This document shows, in pieces, positions 21,258 to 32,071 of a DNA stretch of 64,000 bases. The stretch comes from Timema cristinae (taxonomy: Eukaryota; Arthropoda; Insecta; Phasmatodea; Timematidae). The notes under the pieces are model-generated. The model saw nothing but the letters and a program-made list of their open reading frames with translations, did no database searches and was not told where the DNA came from. Where the stretch lies: NCBI GenBank assembly GCA_039000515.1, contig JBCFYV010000012.1, forward strand, positions 113,649,126-113,713,125. Direction: 5' to 3'. Both the position numbers and the translations under genes were made by a program. Positions within the stretch are counted from its first letter, which is position 1, and the number at the start of each line of letters is the position of its first letter.

Positions 21258-21480
21258 GTGGTTACGCGGTCTAAGGCGTGAAACACTAAATAGGCTGAAT
21301 TTACATACAATAATGAAGAGGCTGGTATTCAAATCTCGGTTGGGCCAAATAAGAGTGCTTTTATTTTTCCTAAACGGTATTTCACTTTTCTTTCATCCAA
21401 ATGTGGAGCACATTTATTCTCAATTCTAACTTCCTCATCCTTACCCCCATTTATGTTGTGCGGATGAACAAGAGGGTAAG
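21258..21480 (+). mobile_element. SINE-C degenerate copy
   Basis: Head 'gttacgcggtctaaggcgtg', box-B-like 'tattcaaatctcggttggg', middle 'ttcatccaaatgtggagcac', eroded 3' end. Confidence 0.6.
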
Positions 21481-21547
21481 GGGAAAAATGTTTAAAAAAT
21501 AAAAAACTACGGTGACTTTTTATTTAGCACCACGTCAATTAGAAATG

Positions 21548-21660
21548 AGAGAGGTCCGACACTTTAGATCAGTCGGTAACGTCTCGGGTTCGATTTCTGT
21601 TATGGCAAAAATTGTATTATTGGTAAAATGTGAGTTTCTTTTTTCATAATGATGAATTAA
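21548..21660 (+). mobile_element. SINE-D partial copy
   Basis: 'gatcagtcggtaacgtctcg' and 'ggttcgatttctgttatggc' followed by 'gataaattaacg'-like sequence match the head and first body part of SINE-D at 24482. Confidence 0.6.
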
Positions 21661-21717
21661 CGAAGTCTATAGCAAGAGCGACGTTCTAGACCGTTTGACC
21701 TCCAATGCGGTTAACGA
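21661..21717 (-). mobile_element. SINE-C head fragment
   Basis: 'agcaagagcgacgttctaga' and 'ccgtttgacctccaatgcgg' match the reversed SINE-C head. No body. Confidence 0.45.
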
Positions 21718-21734
21718 GGACTTAAAAAAAAATT

Positions 21735-21990
21735 AGCACCACATATTACTACCCGTTCAGGTTATATTATCTACTAATATATTACGTTTATTATGTACTA
21801 ATGGTTTTAGGGGTATTAGGAAGGTTATATTCATACCCGCATTCGTATGGAGGGAGAGTGGAAAACAATTTTGGAAAAACCACCCTCGTTAGCCTACACC
21901 CGACTGAGATTCGAACCTCTAGCTCCCCGTCATCGGCAGTCTAGTCTACGGCAAGAGCAGCACCTTAGACCATGCGGCCACCTAAGCGGG
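21735..21990 (-). mobile_element. SINE-C full copy
   Basis: Reversed 3' end 'cacatattactacccgttca', middle 'gtatggagggagagtggaaa', reversed head 'ccatgcggccacctaagcgg'. Confidence 0.78.
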
Positions 21991-22780
21991 ATCTTATTGG
22001 ATCAGCGCGTAGAAAGGCAAAGTACCGTACGCGCGAAACCAAAGAAGCACCGGGACTCGTAACAAGCGACAAGCGTTTCCAAAACGTTTTAGTGCTGTGT
22101 GGTATGCCCGCCTACCCCCACCCCCTCTCTCTCTAATCACAGTATACCCCCCTCCCCCCCTTTTCACCGAGCAGAGCAAAGCGGTAACAGTCTCTTTAAG
22201 ATAAATAAGAGTAAATATAAACCACGACGTAGTATAAGGTGCATAGTCTCTGCCTACCCGCGGCCATTCTGCGCCTCTACTCCCCCCCCCCCTCCTCCTC
22301 CTCCTCACATTTTACTTTAATCGCGTTAAGAGGAAGTGTACACGGCCATTAAAAATGAAACGAAAAGGAAGGGGGAAGCGGGAGGGAATTAATAATAAAA
22401 ACGCGAGTGGAAAAGGAGATGCGCTACTTTCTTCTTCCCCTCCTCTTTGGCTCTTTTTATCGGAGGATGGTGGTCCCACCCTCCTCCTCTTTACTTTTTT
22501 CCTATCCACCTTTTCTGCCATTTCAAACATGTCCCCCGCGCTACGGAGTAACTAGACTTTCGAGCGGTTTTCGGTAGAAGGACGACGAATTTCCCTCGTT
22601 CCCATCTCCTGCGAGTTTCATTTGTATTATTAATACACGAAAAGGGGAAAGGGAAGGGGGGGGGAAAGGATGTAAAAAATATATATATATATCTATCTGA
22701 AGGGATCTCTACTGTAGCAGCATCCACCGCAGAAACTGTAACCTGAGTTGGGTGAGGGGAAAAATGCTTCAAGTGACAAC
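21991..22780. other. CpG- and simple-sequence-rich segment
   Basis: More CpG than its surroundings ('gcgcgtagaaagg', 'gtacgcgcgaaacc', 'cccgcgctacgg'), with polypyrimidine and polypurine blocks and a (CCT)n tract near 22290. The overlapping frames on both strands are low-complexity (RRRRGGG, PPPPPP) and lack support. It could be a promoter or 5' untranslated region of an unseen gene; that is only a guess. Confidence 0.4.
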
Positions 22781-22859
22781 TGATACTTGATTAATTATGT
22801 TGCCTTAATTTGGGCAAGGTTAACCTCAGTAACCTTTCTTACACTCAACCACTTATAAG

Positions 22860-23100
22860 TTGTCTACATATGACGTCACGGAAAGTCGAAAGATAGTATT
22901 TCCCATATTGATAATAATAATATTTAGCACCGCGTCTTACTACCCGTTCGGGTTATACGCTCCCATATTGATGTATTCTCTTTTTTTATTTGGCGAGTTT
23001 TAAAGATATATAATTGAAATAATCATAAATTCTTAAATGATTTAAAAATAGTTTTGTGCTGTCACAATTTTTTGTTTGTTTGTATTTGAAGTATTTTTTA
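22860..23100 (+). repeat. R2 dispersed repeat, copy 1, with SINE scrap inside
   Basis: 'tgacgtcacggaaagtcg', 'cccatattgat', 'ggcgagttttaaagatatat' and 'aaattcttaaatgattt' align with copies at 42934 (plus) and 35990-36196 (minus). A 48-bp SINE piece interrupts it at 22913-22960. Confidence 0.7.
22913..22960 (-). mobile_element. 48-bp SINE tail insertion with 12-bp TSD
   Basis: Only a short TAA-type tail and the shared 3' end ('gcgtcttactacccgttcgg') are present. Flanked by a perfect 12-bp repeat TCCCATATTGAT (22901-22912 and 22961-22972). The two other R2 copies keep the uninterrupted site. It is an extreme 5'-truncated retrotransposition event. Confidence 0.9.
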
Positions 23101-23998
23101 AAATCGACTACAACTTATTTTATTCACTAACGCGCCTGTAAGAATCTTCCTGTCACGGGTACGGCACAACTTTTGTTCCTGCGTTTATCTTAAATAATCA
23201 TTTACTAAAAATTTATAAGATTTGTACACGAAATAATAAGGCTATGAATTGTCGTAGAAACATTACACTAAAGATCACAAAATAAATAATATACATTGTT
23301 AATTACTTACTTTATGACATTAAAACATTGTTATAGAAAAATTGAGTATAGAGACACATCTTTGTCCATCAAAAAGCATAAGAATCAAATTTGTTTTTAA
23401 ATACCTGAATTAAAAAGTTTATATATTTGTTTATAGCTCAGAAACTATTGGTTTGATAAAAATAAATTTCGAATAAAATATTTTTATCATTTAAAGGTAC
23501 TACAACTTTACAATGATAAGTTATTTCGCATCTCAAATAGTTATGGGGAAATGATGAAAATTGGAAAGTTTCTTACACATTGTTAAGTACCCTCAAAGTA
23601 ATTTAAATAAAAAAAGAAAATTGACATCTTGTTTATAGTGATAAACAGTGTCAAGATATAAAATTTAATCAAAATTGTTTGAAAGAATTTAGAGAAATTT
23701 ATTTATTCTCTTTTTGTACTCTTAGTAAACTACCTTTAATTTTAGGGTTCAACATCTAATTCCAAAAACCCCTCGGGGGGACCTTCTGAACACCCCAGAT
23801 ACCAAGTCTTAGCCCTATTTTCAAATAGTTTGAGCTCTAGTCCGAGGTACAGACAGACGGACAGAAATGCGGCATTGAGAAAACCATATTTTAGTTTCAA
23901 GGGGTCATGAAACGGCAATATTTATCAATATCTCGAGTTCGTTTTTTTTTTTTTTTTTTGCGATCACAATACTTTCTGTATCAAGAGAAAGTAAAAAT
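23100..23998 (+). repeat. R1 dispersed repeat, copy 3, with terminal hairpin
   Basis: The most complete 3' end. After the GACAGACGGACAG run come 'gtttcaaggggtcatgaaac', a T18 run and 'gcgatcacaatactttctgt', then 'atcaagagaaagta'. The last two form an ACTTTCT/AGAAAGT hairpin. Non-coding. R2 lies directly upstream. Confidence 0.75.
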
Positions 23999-24227
23999 AT
24001 GACAAATTTTTACTTGTGTGAATATCAATGCTATTCTACTACCATCACGTAAGTAGTTTAAACTAGTTTTAGAAGATATCAGAGTAAGATGTCCAAAAGT
24101 AGGCAGGTTTATGATGAAACAAATATTGCTGTTTGTCTACTGATTTCTCTTAGCGCTCGCGTCATATTATTACAGGCCTACGTAGACTTGCTACTGTACA
24201 CACGTCTTTGATCTATATTATTTTATT

Positions 24228-24231
24228 ATTA

Positions 24232-24264
<33 letters not shown>

Positions 24265-24392
24265 GTATTATACCCGTTGGGTTAAAACGCACTTACGCTA
24301 ATGTGTAATGGTAGGGTGATTGTGAGATGAAATGAAGGACCACGTTTAACGTGTGATCCGAACCACGGTGGCGGCTGGCATTCCCCACATTC
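24228..24392 (-). mobile_element. SINE-A copy, 5' truncated
   Basis: A (TTA)n tract, an eroded 3' end ('tacccgttgggttaaaacgc') and body up to 'ggcattccccacattcac'. The head and proximal body are missing. Confidence 0.75.
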
Positions 24393-24481
24393 ACCTTGAT
24401 TTATTAAGAAATCTAAATAACAAAGCTTATCTCATATTTAAAGACTTTTTTTTAAGAATACATAATTATCACTAACCAATA

Positions 24482-24756
24482 CTCAGTCAGTAACGTGTCT
24501 GTCTACTGAGTTAAGGTTACCGGGTTCGATTCCCGGCATGGCTGAAAAATGTATCACTGGTTAAATGTGGGTTTACCCTTTCACAGTGATAAATTAACGG
24601 CCGGAGACTGGATGTTGTGCCTGTCCTAATCTTAAGTTAGATTATAAGGCATTTTAAGCTATGACAGGCCTAGCAAGCCGCTAGTGGAAAAAATATAGGG
24701 TTGAATAAAAAAAATTGGCACAAGCCACAGGCTGGAAACAGCGATAGATGTAAAAT
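24482..24756 (+). mobile_element. SINE-D full copy with TSD
   Basis: tRNA-like head 'ctcagtcagtaacgtg', box B 'gggttcgattcccgg'. Body 'gtgggtttaccctttcacag', 'acggccggagactggatgtt' and 'atgacaggcctagcaag', ending 'ggctggaaacagcgatagat'. Flanked by 'ttatcactaaccaata' (24466-24481) and 'ttatcactaattaata' (24757-24772), 14/16. The tail is unrelated to SINE-A/B/C. Confidence 0.82.
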
Positions 24757-24912
24757 TTATCACTAATTAATATATATTAATGTGATATTTGACTTGGTTC
24801 TAGCATATAAAGAATTTTAAGAATATGCTCATGTCCCTGTTTATTTAAAGTTTCTAATAAACAGCACTCATCCCAAAGTTTTGGAAAGTTGTACTTGTCC
24901 ATAATCATTTTG

Positions 24913-25152
24913 TTATCACCACGTCTTACTACCCGTTTGGGCAGTAGGCTTGTGTACTGATTACTCCAATGATTTTAGGGATTAGTGAGGTTATATTTAG
25001 GAGGTTTACCCAAGGGGGAGAGTGGGAAAATCATTTCGGAAAAACTACCCTCAGTACATCCGACCGAGATTCGAACCTCAATCTCCCCGTCATCGGCAGT
25101 CTAGTCCATTACGAGAGTAGCGCGTTAGAACACGCGAACACCGAAGAGGGTC
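24913..25152 (-). mobile_element. SINE-C copy
   Basis: Reversed 3' end 'accacgtcttactacccgtt', box B region 'cgagattcgaacctcaatct', reversed head 'gcgcgttagaacacgcgaac'. Confidence 0.78.
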
Positions 25153-25354
25153 TTGTCCCTTGTTAATAAAGAATGTAGACACAAGTCGTTTTTGATTGCA
25201 GTGAGAGAACGAGACGCAAAATAAAAAGAAAGTTCTCGAAGTGAGCTGGCTCAGGTGGTTGCATGCTCCGTGACATACAAGATGAATAACTCCCTTCAGG
25301 TAGTTCGGTTACCCGGCAACGCTCGTGAAACGCGGGGCTCAAACAGAGAAAAAC

Positions 25355-25810
25355 AGACTTCGTGGTACGAGGCGTTCAAAAAGAGAATGCAAACTTCGTG
25401 AGACGAGGCGTTCAAAAAGAGAAATGCAAACTTCGTGAGACGAGGCGTTCAAACAGAGAGATGCAAACTTCGTGAGACGAGGCGTTCAAGGAGCGATAAG
25501 GAAATTTCGTGATATGTCGTGTTCAAACAAAGAAAAGCAAATTGAGATAAGGTGTTCAAATAGATTGATGCAGTTGTCTTGAAACAAGGCGTTCGAATAG
25601 AGATGCAAACATTGTGAGACGAGGCGTTCAAACAGGGAAATGCAGATTTCATGAGGAGACGTGTTCAAACAGAAAATGCAAACTTTGTGGGACAAGACGT
25701 TCAAATATAGATATTCAAATTTCATGAGACTATGCGTTCAAATAGAGAGATGCAAGATTAGTGAAATGAGGCGCACTTTTGAGACATGGCATCCAAACAT
25801 AGAGATGTAG
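25355..25810. repeat. Degenerate 37-bp tandem repeat, ~12 units
   Basis: The unit 'cttcgtgagacgaggcgttc' plus 'aaacagagagatgcaaa' repeats at a period near 35-38, with increasing divergence to the right. The two overlapping minus-strand frames (25449-25725) are repeat translations, not genes. Confidence 0.88.
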
Positions 25811-25819
25811 CAGGATAAT

Positions 25820-25910
25820 TTATAGGTTTAGTGTTGGTTTAGAGGAAACGTACTCGCATTAGTGTGAAGGGATTGTAAACCACAATTTAGGAAAGCACCC
25901 CCATGCGGGC
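25820..25910 (-). mobile_element. SINE-C fragment
   Basis: 'ggtttagaggaaacgtactc' and 'gattgtaaaccacaatttag' match the reversed SINE-C middle. Both ends are missing. Confidence 0.4.
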
Positions 25911-26039
25911 CATATTTATTTATGTCCTATTTATCTTACAGCCGACAAAGTTGACAGTTGAATAACGCATCTATTCTGGCGCATGAACATATGAACGTAG
26001 ATCTATGGATTTTTAGGAGCTATCAAATAAGTGTCGACG

Positions 26040-26250
26040 ACTCTACTCACCTGTACCGGATGGCGGTGTGGTAAGCCGTTCTCCAGAAAACAGTGCCACC
26101 ACGGCTCCAGCCCACTTCCTCTGACGTCACGTGTGTCACGTGACACCCAGTTCGCGTGACGTCACTCGCCACTACGCCATCTCAAGGCAGGGGCGCCTCC
26201 GTCGTGGTCGCCATGACTGAAACCCGGTACACCGCCACGCTGTAACACAG
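26040..26250. promoter_or_regulatory. GC-rich segment with two CRE octamers and CACGTG
   Basis: Two TGACGTCA sites (26122-26129, 26157-26164) flank CACGTG motifs in an inverted arrangement. Partial inverted similarity continues outward: 'accggatggcggtgtgg' against 'cccggtacaccgccacg'. TGACGTCA is the known CREB/ATF core. The segment abuts the M46b array. It could be a promoter fragment or an inverted-repeat element; no transcript is identifiable. Confidence 0.4.
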
Positions 26251-28353
26251 ACATTTCCTCTCATTATTACCTTGAATACTAGCTCCGGAACATAAGACAT
26301 ATCTTCTCACAATTACATTGTATACTAGCTCCGGAACAAAAGACATATCTTCTCACAATTACCTTGTATACTAGCTCCGGAACATAAGACATATCTTCTC
26401 ACAATTACATTGTATACTAGCTCCGGAATATAAGACATATCTTCTCACAATTACCTTGTATACTAGCTCCGGAACATAAGACATATCTTCTCACAATTAC
26501 ATTGTATACTAGCTCCGGAATATAAGACATATCTTCTCACAATTACATTGTATACTAGCTCCGGAACATAAGACATATCTTCTCACAATTACATTGTATA
26601 CTAGCTCCGGAATATAAGACACATATCTTCTCACAATTACCTTGTATACTAGCTCCGGAACATAAGACATATCTTCTCACAATTACATTGTATACTAGCT
26701 CCGGAACATAAGACATATCTTCTCACAATTACCTTGTATACTAGCTCCGGAACATAAGACATATCTTCTCACAATTACATTGTATACTAGCTCCGGAACA
26801 TAAGACATATCTTCTCACAATTACATTGTATACTAGCTCCGGAATATAAGACATATCTTCTCACAATTACCTTGTATACTAGCTCCGGAACATAAGACAT
26901 ATCTTCTCACAATTACATTGTATACTAGCTCCGGAATATAAGACATATCTTCTCACAATTACATTGTATACTAGCTCCGGAAAATAAGACATATCTTCTC
27001 ACAATTACATTGTATACTAGCTCCGGAATATAAGACATATCTTCTCACAATTACCTTGTATACTAGCTCCGGAACATAATACATATCTTCTCACAATTAC
27101 ATTGTATACTAGCTCCGGAATATAAGACATATCTTCTCACAATTACCTTGTATACTAGCTCCGGAACATAAGACATAACTTCTCACAATTACCTTGTATA
27201 CTAGCTCCGGAACATAAGACATATCTTATCACAATTACATTGTATACTAGCTCCGGAATATAAGACATATCTTCTCACAATTACCTTGTATACTAGCTAC
27301 GGAATATAAGACATATCTTCTCACAATTACCTTGAATACTAGCAACGGAATATAAGAATATCTTCTCACAATTACCTTGAATACTAGCTCCGGAACATAA
27401 GACATATCTTCTCACAATTACATTGTATACTAGCTCCGGAATATAAGACATATCTTCTCACAATTACCTTGTATACTAGCTCCGGAATATAAGACATATC
27501 TTCTCACAATTACCTTGAATACTAGCTCCGGAACAAAAGACATATCTTCTCACAATTACCTTGTATACTAGCTCCGGAACATAAGACATATCTTCTCACA
27601 ATTACCTTGTATACTAGCTCCGGAACATAAGACATATCTTCTAACAATTACATTGTATACTAGCTCCGGAATATAAGACATATCTTCTCACAATTACCTT
27701 GTATACTAGCTCCGGAACATAAGACATATCTTCTCACAATTACTTTGTATACTAGCTCCGGAACATAAGACATATCTTCTCACAATTACATTGTATACTA
27801 ACTCCGGAATATAAGACATATCTTCTCACAATTACATTGTATACTAACTCCGGAACATAAGACATATCTTCTCACTATTACATTGTATACTAGCTCCGGA
27901 ATATAAGACATATCTTCTCACAATTACCTTGTATACTAGCTCCGGAATATAAGACATATCTTCTCACAATTACCTTGAATACTAGCTCGGGAACATAAGA
28001 CATATCTTCTCACAATTACCTTGTATACTAGCTCCGGAACATAAGACATATCTTCTCACAATTACATTGTATACTAGCTCCGGAATATAAGACATATCTT
28101 CTCACAATTACCTTGTATACTAGCTCCGGAACATAAGACATATCTTCTCACAATTACCTTGTATACTAGCTCCGGAACATAAGACATATCTTCTCATAAT
28201 TACATTGTATACTAGCTCCAGAATATAAGACATATCTTCTCACAATTACCTTGTATACTTGCTCCGGAATATAAGACATATCTTCTCACAATTACCTTGT
28301 ATACTAGCTCCGGAACATAAGACATATCTTCTCACAATTACCTTATATACTAG
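26251..28353. repeat. M46b minisatellite, about 45 units of 46 bp
   Basis: The unit is 'gtatactagctccggaa' followed by 'cataagacatatcttctcac' and 'aattaccttg'. Two linked variant positions alternate: ACC..GAACATA and ACA..GAATATA types, with a rarer GAATAC type. The order of variants partly repeats at a spacing of about ten units (near units 26-30 and 36-40), which suggests a higher-order block of about 460 bp. Units are almost all the same length, so the array is young or well homogenised. Confidence 0.97.
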
Positions 28354-28454
28354 TTTTAGTATTCAATAATTAGTTAGTTTAAAACCCAATCGTGTCAAAG
28401 CTATTGTATAAGTATTAGTGATTCTAATCAAGTAATTGTTTAATACTATGTACC

Positions 28455-28615
28455 TACCCGCACCAGTGGTCACATGGTATAAGGTGTTAAGTTCATGTTT
28501 GACTGTAATTATTGTCAGGGTCGATATTTAGATCCCAGCCGAATGCAATTTTGGGGAGGGGATCACATGTGACATATCAATGTGGGTCATACATCTCATC
28601 TACACGCTAATTCTG
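28455..28615 (+). mobile_element. SINE-C degenerate copy
   Basis: Head 'cagtggtcacatggtataag' is clear. The body is heavily diverged and the 3' end is not recognisable. Confidence 0.45.
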
Positions 28616-28624
28616 GATTATGTT

Positions 28625-28873
28625 TTTATCACAGCGTCTTACTACCCGTTCGGGCTATACACCTAAGTACTAGTTGCTCTAATACGTTACGGATGAGGGA
28701 GATTGAATGTATAGGGTTCGTACCCAAATTTGTGTAGAGAAAGAGTGGAAAGCCATTTAGGAAAAAAAAAACATTCAGTACAACCGACCAGGATCGAACC
28801 CGGATCTCCACATCATTGGGAGCCTTGTCTATTGTGAAAGTGACGCCTTAGACCACGTGGACACCGAAACTGG
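28625..28873 (-). mobile_element. SINE-C full copy
   Basis: Reversed 3' end 'cgtcttactacccgttcggg', middle 'gtgtagagaaagagtggaaa', box B 'aggatcgaacccgg', reversed head 'ccttagaccacgtggacacc'. Confidence 0.78.
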
Positions 28874-28879
28874 CTGTAC

Positions 28880-29500
28880 TTTAATTTAAATATAAACTTT
28901 AGTTTTAAGTGATTTAACTGCTAAACAATTGTATGCCGGCCTCCCTAACCACTGAGTCACGGGGTGTGAGGGGGGGGGGGGATGCGCAATATGCCCTCCG
29001 TATAAGTTCCATGAGAACATTTGTCAACCAAAGAAACGCAAACCTCATTTCAATTCCAATAAAATATATTTGTCCCGCGAGATAGAACGTACGTCCGATC
29101 TCATCCATCATATCGTACCGGAATACGAATTACGAGCACACGATAAAGTAAACCAAGGTTCAATCACTTAGACTCCTCCTCCCCCTCTTTCCCCCCCCCC
29201 TCCCCCTCTCTCACCTTATTTCCATCGTTTCACCTTTACCGAACGGACAATATCTTCTATCACCTTACAAACGAAACATTAAATATGAAAAATGACAACG
29301 TTATCGGTTTTCAATAAAAAATAACAAGAAATCTGGTGGCTGGCAATAATATTCATACAGGTATTTTATATGTATAGCAGTTTCTTACACCGATGAAGAG
29401 GTTTTTGACCATATGGGGGCTTTTTATTGATACCTTTTTGTTGGATTTTTTTGGTTACTTTTTATGTTGAGTGTTTTTTTATTAGTTTTCTGTTTAAGTA
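28880..29500. other. Unassigned DNA
   Basis: A G13 run near 28970-28981 and pyrimidine runs near 29165-29215. 'ctccctaaccactgagtcac' near 28940 looks like a reversed tRNA-type box A, but no body follows. Confidence 0.45.
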
Positions 29501-29530
29501 TTTTTTTTAGTATAAATTGCTAGATGTTAT

Positions 29531-29780
29531 TGTTGAGTTTTTGATTAATGGTTTTATTGAGTGTATTTTGCTAGTTGTTTTAGTTCAAGCAATTTTTGTT
29601 GAGTTTTTGATTAATGGTTTTTTTTTTGTTATTTTGCTGGATGTTTTTGGTAAAGCGATATTTGTTGAGTTTTTGAATAATAGTTTTTTTGGGTTTATTT
29701 TGCTGGATGTTTTTGTTCGAGCGATTTTTGTTGAGTTTTTGGTTGGATGTATTTTGCCAAATGTCTTTGGTTTTTGGTGA
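29531..29780 (+). repeat. 66-bp T-rich tandem repeat in one open frame
   Basis: 'tgttgagttt' starts units at 29531, 29597, 29663 and 29729, exactly 66 bases apart (22 codons). One frame stays open through all four and reads as a hydrophobic 22-residue repeat ('FVEFLINGF', 'ILLDVF'). There is no ATG before the repeats and the sequence is T-rich, so hydrophobicity follows from composition. I treat it as a tandem repeat rather than a membrane protein gene. Confidence 0.7.
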
Positions 29781-30127
29781 ATACCTAGTATTTTTTGTTG
29801 GACAAATTTTATGTAATTATTTGTTTATTTTTTATGGTGAAACTATAAGTTTCTCTCTCATAACGATTACTTTACGTCTGAGGTCCTGAGTTCTGTGTCC
29901 ACCTTAAAAATGAGTTAGTTTGTTTTAAGTCATGTGCAGATAAAGTAGGTATGTTCATAAAGTGGCTTAAAATACCTATATAATAATAAAGTGTTTCTTT
30001 CAAGATCCTTGAGATGAGTATAGTGACAATGTCAAATTTGGCAATTTTATATTTATTTTTTCACTTATTTAAATTTTTCCATAAGACGTCTCAAATAAAT
30101 AATATGCTCCTTAAAATTAGAGACTGA
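29781..30127. other. Unassigned AT-rich DNA
   Basis: Nothing recognised. Confidence 0.5.
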
Positions 30128-30220
30128 CTCGCATTGGTAGCCACGTGGACTAAAGCATCAAGCTCATCTGGTCTCTTTCGCCGAGGACAGGAGGTCAGAC
30201 TTCTAATACCACTCGAGGAT
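30128..30220 (+). mobile_element. SINE-C head fragment
   Basis: 'ttggtagccacgtggactaa' and 'cgccgaggacaggaggtcag' match the SINE-C head. The body is absent. Confidence 0.5.
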
Positions 30221-30889
30221 TTTTTTTTCTCATGTATTATTCCCCATTATCGTACAAATATATATTTATACACAGGTATTCTTAGATTAAACAACCAAAC
30301 TTTGGGAAGTGGTAGGGGATAAAAAAACTCAAAATGTCCTTGGAAGATTAGCTCGTTTTATCTTCTTTTTTAAGTGAACAGGAAAAAATCAAATAAAAAC
30401 GCGTCTTTTTTTCAAAAAAAGTGAATAACACTAAAATGATTATGTTTATCAAAAAACAAATTAGTACAAGAGCTGTGCGACAGTAAATTATTATTATTAT
30501 GACTTATTTGTTCCAATCTTTTGTTTAGATTAGGTATGAAACATTCGATGAGATGTGCGAAAGTTATCGAAAAACAACGTTATTATTTGGTTAAAAAAAA
30601 ATAATTTAAAATGAAGTTAAGAAAATGCAATGCCTATCTGCGGGTTGGATGCAATAATTTTAATAAAAGAAATAAATATAATAATATATTAACTATTTTA
30701 TTTGATAGTGTAGTTGTCAGCAGGTCAAACTGTCGTATTCGAACGCGGAAGTATATACATTTGAATTTTGTAGAGGCAAGCAAGAAAAGTCTCGTATTTA
30801 CGCTACGTGAACACAAAGAGAATGCGTTTGGTTGTGTTGAAGTTGAGGTTTAGGACGTTAGCACGAGTCTCACGGTCAGTATTGCTGGA
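30221..30889. other. Unassigned AT-rich DNA
   Basis: The 80-codon plus frame at 30611-30853 (non-ATG possible) overlaps a minus frame. Neither shows a domain I recognise. Confidence 0.45.
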
Positions 30890-31590
30890 AGTTACCACAG
30901 CGGTTTTCTGGTCTTATCTATAGCACAAATAAAATAATATACAATGTTACAGAAACATTAACATATCTATCCTCCAGCGATCATAACAATCATTTTTCCA
31001 AATCTTTAATAAAAATTTATCAGAACCTGTTGGTTTTATAAAAAAAAAATATTTCAAAGATATAAATTTTATTTTAGATAGTACCATAAATTCGCTACGA
31101 TAGGTTATTTCGTACCTCAAAGAGTTGCGGGGAGATATGACCATAAAAGAGAAAGTTACCACCTGTGTAATGTATCCTCCAAGTAATTTTATCGGAAAAA
31201 TGGGATAAACAATTTTGTTTATAATGTTAAATAGTGCCTAGATACGAAGTTTCATCAAAATCGTTAGAACAATTTCGATAAATTTTGTTCTCTCTTTTTG
31301 CCCTACTCTACTACACTTAATTTTATGGATTAACTATATAATTCCAAAAACTTATCTGGGGGACTTTATGAAAACCCTAGATACCAAGTTTTAGAACGAT
31401 CGATAAAATGGTTTCGACTCTAGATTAAGATGACAGACAGACGGCGTACAGCATTTTTTTTTTTTTTTTTCTGTTTTAGGAGGTCAAGAAACGTCGACAT
31501 TCATCAAAATCTAGATTTGTATTTTTTTTTCATGAACATAATACTTTCTTAACCCGACGGGTGCGAGAAAGAAAAAAATTGTAAAGAAAT
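30890..31590 (+). repeat. R1 dispersed repeat, copy 4
   Basis: Contains 'ttattttagatagtacc', 'ttatttcgtacctcaaagag', 'aattttatggattaactat', a GACAGACAGACGG run, 'ggtcaagaaacgtcgacatt' and a 3' hairpin 'atactttcttaacccgacgg' then 'gtgcgagaaag'. Confidence 0.75.
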
Positions 31591-31632
31591 TTATTAACTG
31601 TCAATCAAGTTACTTCCTCTCTAAATTAACTA

Positions 31633-31862
31633 TTATAATTAGCACCGCGTCTTACTACCCGTTCGGGTTATACGCACTTACGCTAATGAGTAATGGTAGG
31701 GTGATTGTGAGATGAAATGGAGGACCTACAGTTTAACGTAGGATCCGAACCACGGTGGAGGCCTGCCATTCCCACACATTCACAAGTTGTGGTTAATACA
31801 CGTCTTGTCAGAGGTGAAGGAAGGGTTTGACAATCAGATAAATCTGTGCCGGGACCGAGGAT
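31633..31862 (-). mobile_element. SINE-A copy, head missing
   Basis: Reversed 3' end 'cgcgtcttactacccgttcg', body to 'gtgccgggaccgaggat', then unrelated 'attaatccg'. The last 50 or so bases of the head side are lost. Confidence 0.82.
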
Positions 31863-32071
31863 ATTAATCCGAATTAAAGTCTTTTATTTAGAATATGTTT
31901 TTGTAAAACCAATAATTTCTGAGCTATAACCAAATATATATATGCTCATGAAGCTCTGATAATTGAAAGTGATTGTTATGCTCTTTGGTGGAAAAAGATA
32001 TTCCTATTTTATAATTGTTTCTGTAAGGGTGTGTATTATAAGAGTATATAACCTACACAATATGTTTTGTC

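Noticed and set aside
22099..22772. Protein-coding gene in the purine/pyrimidine-rich block
   Set aside because: Frames on both strands are low-complexity products of CCT/GGA repeats and lack domains.
26251..28353. CRISPR array
   Set aside because: The 46-bp units are contiguous with no variable spacers between constant repeats, and the genome is eukaryotic. It is a minisatellite.
28930..28980. tRNA-derived element
   Set aside because: Only a box-A-like motif; no box B or body.
29517..29780. Multi-pass membrane protein
   Set aside because: Hydrophobicity follows from T-rich sequence, there is no ATG start, and the frame is explained by a 66-bp tandem repeat.
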